NCBI RefSeq assembly: GCF_011299555.1
Contig: NZ_CP049857.1
Location: forward strand, 3,844,001 to 3,908,000
DNA from: Dysgonomonas sp. HDW5A
GTDB lineage: Bacteria; Bacteroidota; Bacteroidia; Bacteroidales; Dysgonomonadaceae
DNA: 64,000 nucleotides
Direction of reading: 5' to 3'
In this document: positions 37,188 to 44,658 of the stretch, in pieces
Position numbering within the stretch: position 1 is the first letter of the stretch
How the letters are laid out: every line of letters begins with the position of its first letter
Notes under the pieces: model-generated
Told to the model about the DNA's origin: nothing
What the model saw: only the letters and a program-made list of their open reading frames with translations
Databases searched by the model: none
Program-made: the position numbers and the translations under genes

Positions 37188-37302
37188 TAAAAGAGAGGTT
37201 TCAGTATTAGATATCCGAATGATAATATATCTATACTGTATACACTTATCTCAACATTAAATAGGTCTAAAACCTTAATAAAAATAAAAAACGATAAATT
37301 TT

Positions 37303-37620
37303 ATGAATTCATTAGTAGTATTCTTACAAGCGGCAGAAGGGCCGGCCGGAGGAGCATGGGGAACAATCGCTATGTTTGGTCTTATTATTGTGGTATTCTA
37401 TTTCTTTATGATACGTCCACAACAAAAGAAACAAAAAGCCGTACAAGAAGCTCGCCAAGCAATGAAAGTTGGTGATAAAGTTATTACTGCCGGAGGAGTA
37501 CATGGTAGAATCAAAGAAATAGGCGAAACTTATTTTATTGTTGAGATTGCGGAAAGCGTAAGAATCAAAATAGATAAAGCTTCGGTATTTGCAGTTTCAG
37601 AAGAAGCACCTAAAGCTTAA
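37303..37620 (+). CDS. yajC: Preprotein translocase subunit YajC
   Basis: Small Sec accessory protein that associates with SecDF. 105 residues: a short N-terminal region (residues 1-16), one membrane helix (about 19-38, ending FFMIRPQQKKQK), then a cytoplasmic domain with MKVGDKVITAGGVHGRIKEI. The RPQQKK motif right after the helix is diagnostic. It heads a run yajC, ybbR-like, coaE, carbonic anhydrase with the last junctions overlapping. SecA is in this window too but far away at 5.8 kb. Confidence 0.95.
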   Translation: MNSLVVFLQAAEGPAGGAWGTIAMFGLIIVVFYFFMIRPQQKKQKAVQEARQAMKVGDKVITAGGVHGRIKEIGETYFIVEIAESVRIKIDKASVFAVSEEAPKA

Positions 37621-37667
37621 AACTGAGTAATATCAATTTATATTGACGAAATAAAGATGCATAAGCA

Positions 37668-38663
37668 ATGAGCAATGCTGCAAATAAAATATGGCAAGAA
37701 GTCAGATTTTTTTTAAGAAAAATATCTTGGAAAAAAATTCTGACTTTTTCTTTTTTTGTCATTATAGCTGCATTCCTTTGGTTTATGCAGATTTATAACC
37801 AATATTTCGAAACATCTATTATTGTTCCGATCAAATACATATCGGTACCCGATAGTATCATTTTTCAGGATTCTTTACCTTCACAGATCAGTTTGAGGAT
37901 AAAAGATAATGGATTTAGTATGTTTAAATACTATTTCAAAAAAAGAGATACTTTACGATTAGATGTTTCTGCTATTATCAATAGCAGTTCCAGTAAAGTT
38001 TTACAAGGTAGTACATTTGATATGTATGTTCGTAAAGCATTACCGACTTCTACCCAAATACTCAATTACGATCCTGTACGCATATCGTTTAATTATGCAA
38101 TCCTTGAATATAAAAAAGTACCTCTTATTTTTGATGGGCAGATAAATCTATCTCCCGGATACTTTCTAAACAGTGATATCAAAATTATTCCGGATAGTGT
38201 GATGGCTTATGCAGCAAAGCCCGATTTGGATAAACTGATGTTTGCTTACACTGTAAATGATACTATAAGCGGACTTAATTCAGATAAAAGGATTTCATTC
38301 AAACTTGCTTCAGTAAAAGGTATACGATTTGTACCCGAAGTAGTAAGTATAGATGTTCCAGTAGAAGCATATACTCAGAAAAATGTAGAAATAGCAGTAG
38401 AATGTCTAAATCTTCCGGAAAATTTGAATGTGAAATTTTTTCCTTCTAAAGTAAAACTTTCATTTTTCGTAGGAGTTTCGGAAGTTGACTCTATAAAAAT
38501 TAAAGATTTTTCTGTTGCAATTGATTATGATGGAATAAAAGAGTCTAAGCAAGTTTCTGTTCCTGTGCGTATTACTTCCAGTCCTAGTTATGTGAGAAAC
38601 CTAACCATTTCTCCACCAAACGTTGAATTTATTTTTGAATATAAAAATACAAAAGTTCAATGA
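37668..38663 (+). CDS. YbbR-domain membrane protein
   Basis: 331 residues. A basic cytoplasmic N-terminus, one helix (about 24-44, ILTFSFFVIIAAFLWFMQIY), then an extracytoplasmic part made of two or three YbbR-like beta domains (PIKYISVPDSI, SQISLRIKDNG, VPLIFDGQINLSPGYFL, VEIAVECLNLPENLNVKFF). In Firmicutes the YbbR protein CdaR regulates the diadenylate cyclase next to it; no cyclase gene is adjacent here. The stop overlaps coaE by ATGA. Role in this organism unknown. Confidence 0.85.
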   Translation: MSNAANKIWQEVRFFLRKISWKKILTFSFFVIIAAFLWFMQIYNQYFETSIIVPIKYISVPDSIIFQDSLPSQISLRIKDNGFSMFKYYFKKRDTLRLDVSAIINSSSSKVLQGSTFDMYVRKALPTSTQILNYDPVRISFNYAILEYKKVPLIFDGQINLSPGYFLNSDIKIIPDSVMAYAAKPDLDKLMFAYTVNDTISGLNSDKRISFKLASVKGIRFVPEVVSIDVPVEAYTQKNVEIAVECLNLPENLNVKFFPSKVKLSFFVGVSEVDSIKIKDFSVAIDYDGIKESKQVSVPVRITSSPSYVRNLTISPPNVEFIFEYKNTKVQ

Positions 38664-39238
38664 TTAGGCTAGGCATAACAGGAGGCATAGGCAGTGGTAA
38701 ATCAACTGTTACTAATATCATTAAGCTATTAGATATACCCGTCTATATAGCCGATATCGAGAGTAAAAAACTGACAGAATCATCGCCTGTTATTAGAGAA
38801 AAACTAACCAAAGCCTTTGGTAATAACTTATATAACGGCGATAAACTAAATAAACAATTATTAGCTTCATATATTTTCAATGATAAACACAAGCTCGCAA
38901 TAGCTAATTCAATTATTCATCCTGAAGTTGATAAGCACTTTTGCGAATGGCTAAAAAAATACCAACATCATCATATAGTTGCTCTTGAAGCTGCTATTCT
39001 TTATGAATCGGGTATGGAAAGATTAACTGATAAGGTTATAATAGTATACACCCCATTAGAAGACCGTATACAACGCACCATGCTACGAGATAATACCACC
39101 AGAGAAAAGGTTCTGGAAAGAATAAATAGCCAATTATCAGATGATGAAAAACTAAAACGTGCGGATTACGTTGTATACAACGATGAAACAAAATCGCTGA
39201 TACAACAATCTATAAAAATAATTGAAAATATAAAATGA
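38660..39238 (+). CDS. coaE: Dephospho-CoA kinase
   Basis: Phosphorylates the ribose 3'-OH of dephospho-CoA, the last step of CoA synthesis. 192 residues with P-loop GITGGIGSGKST (5-16), ADIESKKLTESSPVI, IIHPEVDKHFCEWL, ALEAAILYESG and DRIQRTMLRDNTTREKVLERI (lid Arg/adenine region), then ADYVVYND. Both ends overlap neighbours by 4 bases (ATGA), so it is translated in a chain with the ybbR-like and carbonic anhydrase genes. Confidence 0.95.
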   Translation: MIRLGITGGIGSGKSTVTNIIKLLDIPVYIADIESKKLTESSPVIREKLTKAFGNNLYNGDKLNKQLLASYIFNDKHKLAIANSIIHPEVDKHFCEWLKKYQHHHIVALEAAILYESGMERLTDKVIIVYTPLEDRIQRTMLRDNTTREKVLERINSQLSDDEKLKRADYVVYNDETKSLIQQSIKIIENIK

Positions 39239-39876
39239 TAGAAGATAATTTATATAGCGATATATTTGAAGCCAACAAACGTTGGGTGGAAGATAAACTA
39301 AAAGATGATCCGGAATTTTTCCACCATCTGGCAGAGGAACAACATCCTGATTTTTTATACATCGGATGCTCCGACAGCAGAGTGCATGCCAATGAAATTA
39401 TGGGATTGAGACCCGGGCAAGTTTTTGTTCATCGAAATATAGCCAATATGGTTATAAACACTGATCTGAATGTATTATCTGTGATAAATTATGGTGTACA
39501 AAACCTGAATGTTAAGTATATTATAGTTTGTGGACATTACAATTGTGGAGGAATAAAAGCTGCCATGGATTTTAAAGACTCCGGTTTGATAAGCCCTTGG
39601 TTAAGAAGTATCCGTGATGTATATAGGCTACACGAAAAAGAGCTTAGCTTAATAAAAGATCCTGAAGAAAGATATCGCCGATTTGTTGAAATAAACATTT
39701 ATGAACAATGCATCAATGTTATTAAAATCAGAGAGGTTAGAGAATCATTTAAGAATACAGGTTATCCACGTGTTGTAGGATGGGTATATGACCTTAATGA
39801 GGGTATTTTAAGAGACTTGGAAATTGACTTAAATAAAGAATTTGATCGAATACACAATTTATTTCGCCTCGGTTAA
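39235..39876 (+). CDS. can: Beta-carbonic anhydrase (cytoplasmic)
   Basis: Interconverts CO2 and bicarbonate using zinc. 213 residues with zinc ligands Cys45, His101 and Cys104 in GCSDSRVHANEIMG and CGHYNCGG, and the Asp47/Arg49 pair that gates the site. There is no signal peptide, in contrast to the lipoprotein carbonic anhydrase at 55.2 kb. Translation is coupled to coaE by an ATGA overlap. A zinc-uptake pair follows, separated by a 17-bp perfect hairpin. Confidence 0.95.
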   Translation: MIEDNLYSDIFEANKRWVEDKLKDDPEFFHHLAEEQHPDFLYIGCSDSRVHANEIMGLRPGQVFVHRNIANMVINTDLNVLSVINYGVQNLNVKYIIVCGHYNCGGIKAAMDFKDSGLISPWLRSIRDVYRLHEKELSLIKDPEERYRRFVEINIYEQCINVIKIREVRESFKNTGYPRVVGWVYDLNEGILRDLEIDLNKEFDRIHNLFRLG

Positions 39877-39923
39877 CCTTAAAGGCCTAGAGCGTTTTAT
39901 TGTTGTATAAATAAAATAAAAAG

Positions 39924-39960
39924 AAATAATTAGAACCATAAAATATGGTTCTAATTATTT
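39924..39960. repeat. Perfect 17-bp inverted repeat before znuA
   Basis: Seventeen bases at 39924-39940 (core TTAGAACCATA) are exactly complementary to 39944-39960 (core TATGGTTCTAA), with a 3-base AAA loop. A-rich on the left and ending ATTATTT on the right, it can act as a terminator for carbonic anhydrase in both directions. The lack of a long T-run and its position 17 bases before the znuA ATG also allow a metal-regulator operator. I cannot decide between the two from sequence. Confidence 0.7.
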
Positions 39961-39977
39961 CACATCACAGATTGGAC

Positions 39978-40841
39978 ATGAAATATATAATTTATACACT
40001 CAGCTTATTACTTGTTACCCTATTAGGGTGCAAACCTCCACATACTAATACAGAGAATGCATTATCTGTATCTATTGAACCTCAAAAATACTTTTTAGAG
40101 GCAATTGTTGGAAATAAGTATACAGTAAATACAGCTATACCATCCGGATCTAATCCCGAATCTTATGATCCATCCCCCTCTCAAATGGTAAATATTGGAA
40201 AAAGTAAGATGTTTTTTAAAGTTGGCAATCTAGGATTCGAGAATACATGGCTTAATAATATAAGTATTAATAATCCTGATTTACAAATAGTAGATTGTTC
40301 TGTCGGAATACCTATAATTATGGATGATCATGGACATGCCGGGCATAGTCATGAAGGCAGTGATCCTCATATATGGAGCTCACCCTCAACAGCCCTTATA
40401 ATCTCAAAAAATATGTATAATTCGATCGTTGGTTTAGACCCTAAACATACCGATTATTATCTGGAGAGGTACAAGGATCTTGAAAAAGTAATACTTACGA
40501 CAGACAGTACAATTCAATCCTATTTATCGGAAGCACCTAGTAAATCTTTCATAATTTTTCATCCCGCATTAAGTTACTTTGCTGATCAATATGGTTTAAA
40601 TCAGTATAGTATCGAGGTTGATGGCAAGACACCTACACCTCAGCAAATGTCTAATCTCATTCAAGAGGCAAAAAAAGACAATGTAAAAGTAATATTTGTA
40701 CAAGAGGAGTATGATCAAAAGAATGCCGAACCTATAGCTAAAGAATTAGGAGCTGAAATTGTATCTATTAATCCACTCTCTTATTCTTGGAATGAAGAAC
40801 TGATAAAAATAGCAAAAGCTATTGCACAAAAACATGACTAA
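39978..40841 (+). CDS. znuA: Zinc ABC transporter substrate-binding lipoprotein (ZnuA-like)
   Basis: Captures Zn (or Mn) for import. 287 residues from ATG 39978; the longer frame (39945) would start inside the hairpin. Lipobox LVTLLGC gives a lipid-anchored Cys near residue 18. Family marks are SIEPQKYFLEAIVG, PSGSNPESYDPSPSQM, a His-rich loop DDHGHAGHSHEGSDPHIW (metal recruitment, ligand His), FIIFHPALSYFADQYGL and KVIFVQEEYDQKNAEPIA. The His loop favours zinc over manganese. Its end overlaps znuC by 8 bases. No permease gene follows. Confidence 0.92.
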   Translation: MKYIIYTLSLLLVTLLGCKPPHTNTENALSVSIEPQKYFLEAIVGNKYTVNTAIPSGSNPESYDPSPSQMVNIGKSKMFFKVGNLGFENTWLNNISINNPDLQIVDCSVGIPIIMDDHGHAGHSHEGSDPHIWSSPSTALIISKNMYNSIVGLDPKHTDYYLERYKDLEKVILTTDSTIQSYLSEAPSKSFIIFHPALSYFADQYGLNQYSIEVDGKTPTPQQMSNLIQEAKKDNVKVIFVQEEYDQKNAEPIAKELGAEIVSINPLSYSWNEELIKIAKAIAQKHD

Positions 40842-41631
40842 CAAAATTCTAGAATTAAAAAATATAACTGTTGGATACGAATCCAATAGGCCAATACTCA
40901 ATGATGTTAACCTGAATGTATATCAGAATGACTTTCTTGGAATTATTGGTCCCAATGGTGGTGGTAAAACAACTCTGTTAAAAACGATGCTTGGACTTAT
41001 TAAACCAACTACCGGAGATATTGTATTTTATAAAAAAGATCAAGCTGTCAATCGCCTCAACATAGGTTATCTACCTCAAATCAATCAGATAGATAAAAAA
41101 TTCCCTATTTCTGTTTTTGATGTAATTTTATCCGGTCTTACAGCCAAACGTAAATTCTTCACTTATTTTACAAATGAGCAAAAAGAGCAGGCTAAAAACG
41201 TCGCTCATAGAATGGGGTTAGAAAATCTGATCAATAGACCCATAGGAAATTTATCCGGAGGACAGCTTCAGCGAACTTTATTAGGTAGAGCTATTGTTGA
41301 TAACCCTGATCTATTAATCCTTGACGAGCCAAACTCATATGTCGATAAACGATTCGAGACAAATTTCTATAAGATTTTGGAGGAAGTAAATCTAAACACA
41401 GCGATTATTATAGTTTCCCATGATGTAGGAACAGTAATTTCTTTAGTGAAAAATATAGCCTGTGTTAATGAAGGACTGCATTACCACGCAGGATCGAATG
41501 TTTCTAGTGAGTGGCTTGAACAAACATATACCTCATGCCCCATCGAAATAGTGGGTCATGGAGATTTTCCTCATCGTGTACTTGAAAAACATGATGGTTG
41601 TAAATGTTGTGATAGCAATACTCCAAATTGA
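40834..41631 (+). CDS. znuC: Zinc ABC transporter ATP-binding protein (ZnuC-like)
   Basis: ATPase of a metal importer. 265 residues from ATG 40834; a start four codons upstream (40822) is possible. Walker A is GPNGGGKTT, the signature LSGGQLQRTLLGRA, Walker B LLILDEPNSYVD, and the H-loop SHD. The C-terminus departs from the usual: after HYHAG it has a tail containing HGDFPHRVLEKHDGCKCCDS, with clustered His and Cys that could bind zinc. The expected permease gene znuB is absent; an M48 peptidase gene comes next. Confidence 0.92.
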   Translation: MTNKILELKNITVGYESNRPILNDVNLNVYQNDFLGIIGPNGGGKTTLLKTMLGLIKPTTGDIVFYKKDQAVNRLNIGYLPQINQIDKKFPISVFDVILSGLTAKRKFFTYFTNEQKEQAKNVAHRMGLENLINRPIGNLSGGQLQRTLLGRAIVDNPDLLILDEPNSYVDKRFETNFYKILEEVNLNTAIIIVSHDVGTVISLVKNIACVNEGLHYHAGSNVSSEWLEQTYTSCPIEIVGHGDFPHRVLEKHDGCKCCDSNTPN

Positions 41632-41680
41632 ACATTCTTTAGATTACATTGTTTTGAATATATGAAATAATTGATTAGAA

Positions 41681-42541
41681 ATGATGAAAAATATATTTCT
41701 GTATAGTATTGCGATACTATTCCTTGCATTATCAAGTTGTAGCAGTGTTCCATTAACCGGAAGAAAGCAAGTTCTATTAGTATCTGATCAAGAGGTATTA
41801 ACACTTAGTTTGCAAGAATATGGTGAGTTTATGAAAACTGCACCGAAATCTACAGATAAAGCAAATACTGCACTCGTTAATAAAGTAGGAAGAAACATAG
41901 CTAACGCTGTAGAGACTTATCTCAAGGCAAACGGAATGGAAAGCATGCTCTCTGAATATGCCTGGGAATTTAATCTGGTAAAAAGTCCCGAAGTTAATGC
42001 TTTTTGTATGCCGGGTGGTAAGATTGTAGTATATGAAGGAATTTTACCGATTACTAAAGACGAAACAGGATTAGCCGTAGTACTAGGACATGAGGTTGCA
42101 CATGCTGTTGCAAAGCATGCAAATGAACGTATGAGCCAGCAAATGCTTCAACAATATGGTGGGGCTGCTTTAGGCGTTGCTTTGAGTGGAACATCGAGTA
42201 CTGTACAAACAGTTGCAAATTCGGTTTATGGGCTTAGTGCGGAATATGGAGTTATGTTGCCTTATTCGCGTAAACAAGAGTTAGAAGCAGATAAATTGGG
42301 TTTAATCTTTATGGCAATGGCAGGATATAATCCACAAGAGGCAGAAGGATTCTGGACTAGAATGTCTAATAAATCAGGAGGAGCAAGTGTCGCCGAATTT
42401 CAAAGTACTCACCCTTCTGACGAAACCCGTATAAAGAAAATACGCGAAGCACTTCCTGAAGCAATGAAATATTACAAAGGATCGACAGGAAATTCAACTA
42501 AAACTCAGTCTGCAAAAACTTCCGATCAATGGAAGTTCTAA
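41681..42541 (+). CDS. M48-family metallopeptidase lipoprotein
   Basis: Zinc protease resembling BepA/LoiP-type outer-membrane quality-control enzymes. 286 residues. Lipobox LALSSC puts the lipidated Cys at residue 20, followed by SVPLTGRKQ. The active site is HEVAH (His137, Glu138, His141) with the third ligand in RKQELEADKLGL (about 205). FQSTHPSDETRIKKIREAL closes the domain, and the last 25 residues are a Ser/Thr-rich tail. It lies 49 bases after znuC and may share its transcript; a terminator follows. Confidence 0.93.
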   Translation: MMKNIFLYSIAILFLALSSCSSVPLTGRKQVLLVSDQEVLTLSLQEYGEFMKTAPKSTDKANTALVNKVGRNIANAVETYLKANGMESMLSEYAWEFNLVKSPEVNAFCMPGGKIVVYEGILPITKDETGLAVVLGHEVAHAVAKHANERMSQQMLQQYGGAALGVALSGTSSTVQTVANSVYGLSAEYGVMLPYSRKQELEADKLGLIFMAMAGYNPQEAEGFWTRMSNKSGGASVAEFQSTHPSDETRIKKIREALPEAMKYYKGSTGNSTKTQSAKTSDQWKF

Positions 42542-42914
42542 GAATATAAGTAATATAATTACAAGAAAGATCTCCTGAAAAACTCAAGAGATCTTTTTTT
42601 GCTTTTATAAATTTAAGTAAAAAAATATTCAATAATATATTAATGACTCAACTATCTATAGAATACGTCTGCGAGTTTAAATAATATATAGTTTGTATAA
42701 AGCCCAGATATAACTGCTATTTATCACAGGGAAATGAAGCAATACATAATTCGCATTACTTATTATTTTATAATTCAAAAAAAATAGCGAAATTTGTAGA
42801 TGATGGTATTCACCATATTTTAGATTGTTTTTCTAAAATATATGATATACTATCTGCTCAGAAGGTAAAAAAGTAAGAGAATTAATCCAATTTAAATAAA
42901 CAAATAAAAACAAG
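42542..42914. other. 373-base region between the M48 peptidase and PPi-PFK genes
   Basis: After the terminator (42566-42600) come about 200 AT-rich bases with no supported feature. A near-consensus -7 box (GAAATTTG, 42789-42796, one mismatch) is followed by a roughly 110-base leader. The leader holds two small perfect hairpins: ATGGT/ACCAT (42803-42816) and TATTTTAGA/TCTAAAATA (42816-42840). They may affect mRNA stability or control of the phosphofructokinase gene. Confidence 0.5.
42566..42600 (+). terminator. Terminator of the znuAC-M48 unit
   Basis: AAAGATCTC (42566-42574) pairs with GAGATCTTT (42588-42596), followed by a run of T to 42600. Confidence 0.9.
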
Positions 42915-44561
42915 ATGACTAAAAGTGCATTACAAGTAGCCAGAGCTGCTTATAAGCCTAAAATGCCTAAAGCATTACATGGTACTGTAAAAATCGAAGA
43001 AGGTGCAGCAACTCAATCAGTAGCAGATCAGGAAGCTGTAGCAAAGCTATTCCCTAACACTTATGGTATGCCTATCGTTAAGTTTGTTGAAACAACGGAC
43101 AAGATTGACTACCCTGTTGCTAATGTTGGTGTTATTCTTTCCGGAGGTCAAGCTCCTGGTGGACATAATGTTATAGCCGGTATTTTTGATGGTATCAAAA
43201 ATCTAAATAAAGACAATAAAGTTTATGGTTTCCTTATGGGACCCGGTGGTCTTATTGATCATAAATACCAAGAATTAACTGCTGAAATTATCGATGAATA
43301 TCGTAATACAGGTGGTTTTGATATTATTGGCTCGGGTCGTACTAAATTAGAAACTACAGAACAATTTGATAAGGGTCTTGAAATTCTAAAGAAATTGAAT
43401 ATCAAAGCTCTTGTTATTATTGGTGGAGATGATTCTAATACAAATGCTTGCGTTTTAGCTGAATATTACAAAGCGATAAATGCAGGTGTGCAAGTTATTG
43501 GTTGCCCTAAAACAATTGACGGTGACCTTAAAAACGAAATGATTGAAACATCTTTCGGTTTCGATACTGCTTGTAAAGTATACTCAGAAGTAATCGGAAA
43601 TATTCAACGTGACTGTAATTCGGCTCGTAAATACTGGCACTTCATCAAATTAATGGGTCGTTCGGCTTCTCATATTGCTCTTGAATGTGCTTTACAGGTA
43701 CAACCTAACTTTTGTATTATTTCAGAAGAGGTAGAAGCTAAAAAACAATCTCTTGACGATATTGTAAATGAAATAGCAACTGCCGTAGCTAAACGTGCAG
43801 CTAAAGGAGATAACTTCGGAACAGTTCTTATACCTGAAGGATTAATCGAATTTATTCCGGCTATTAAAGCACTTATTTCTGAATTGAATGACTATTTGGC
43901 ACATCACCAAGCTGAATTTGATGCTGTTGCTAAAGATCAACAACGTCAATTTATAATCAGCAAGCTTTCTCCTGATAATTCTGCTGTATACGCTAGCCTT
44001 CCTGAAGGTGTAGCTCGCCAATTGACTCTTGACCGCGACCCACACGGAAATGTTCAAGTATCATTAATCGAAACTGAAAAACTTTTGGCAGAAATGGTTG
44101 GTAACCGTTTAGCTGAGTGGAAAAAAGCAGGTAAATATGATGGCAAATTCTCTCCACAAGTTCACTTCTTCGGATACGAAGGTCGTTGTGCTGCTCCATC
44201 GAACTACGATGCTGACTATTGCTATTCATTAGGATATACCGCTTCTGCTCTTATCGGTGCAGGTAAAACAGGTTATATGTCTTCTGTTCGCAATACAACA
44301 GCTCCGGCAGACCAATGGATTGCAGGAGGTGTACCAGTTACAATGATGATGAACATGGAACGTCGTCATGGCGAAATGAAGCCTGTTATACAAAAAGCAT
44401 TAGTAAAATTAGATGGTGCTCCATTTAAGTTCTTTGCTGCTAATCGCGAGAATTGGGCAATCAATACAGAATATGTATATCCAGGCCCTATCCAATATTT
44501 TGGACCAACAGAAGTTTGTGATCAAACAACTGTCACACTTAAGTTAGAACAAGGTAAATAA
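42915..44561 (+). CDS. pfp: Diphosphate-dependent phosphofructokinase
   Basis: Phosphorylates fructose-6-phosphate with pyrophosphate instead of ATP, reversibly. 548 residues, the long PFP class found in Bacteroidetes and plants. Phosphate-binding GGQAPGGHN is at 77-85, GGDDSN at 170-175 (the second Asp blocks ATP use), and the catalytic [10 protein letters not shown] at 198-207. Later marks are [36 protein letters not shown] and [16 protein letters not shown]. It is single, with a hairpin-bearing leader and its own terminator. Confidence 0.97.
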   Translation: MTKSALQVARAAYKPKMPKALHGTVKIEEGAATQSVADQEAVAKLFPNTYGMPIVKFVETTDKIDYPVANVGVILSGGQAPGGHNVIAGIFDGIKNLNKDNKVYGFLMGPGGLIDHKYQELTAEIIDEYRNTGGFDIIGSGRTKLETTEQFDKGLEILKKLNIKALVIIGGDDSNTNACVLAEYYKAINAGVQVIGCPKTIDGDLKNEMIETSFGFDTACKVYSEVIGNIQRDCNSARKYWHFIKLMGRSASHIALECALQVQPNFCIISEEVEAKKQSLDDIVNEIATAVAKRAAKGDNFGTVLIPEGLIEFIPAIKALISELNDYLAHHQAEFDAVAKDQQRQFIISKLSPDNSAVYASLPEGVARQLTLDRDPHGNVQVSLIETEKLLAEMVGNRLAEWKKAGKYDGKFSPQVHFFGYEGRCAAPSNYDADYCYSLGYTASALIGAGKTGYMSSVRNTTAPADQWIAGGVPVTMMMNMERRHGEMKPVIQKALVKLDGAPFKFFAANRENWAINTEYVYPGPIQYFGPTEVCDQTTVTLKLEQGK

Positions 44562-44583
44562 TCTTTATTTACTCTTCCTAATA

Positions 44584-44619
44584 AGAAAGACTGTCTGTGA
44601 TGGCAGTCTTTCTCTTTTT
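44584..44619 (+). terminator. Terminator of the PPi-phosphofructokinase gene
   Basis: AGAAAGACTG (44584-44593) pairs with CAGTCTTTCT (44604-44613), then a T-rich tail. Confidence 0.9.
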
Positions 44620-44658
44620 AAGATTAACCACTTTTAGCCTTTCGAATATTAACCAATC

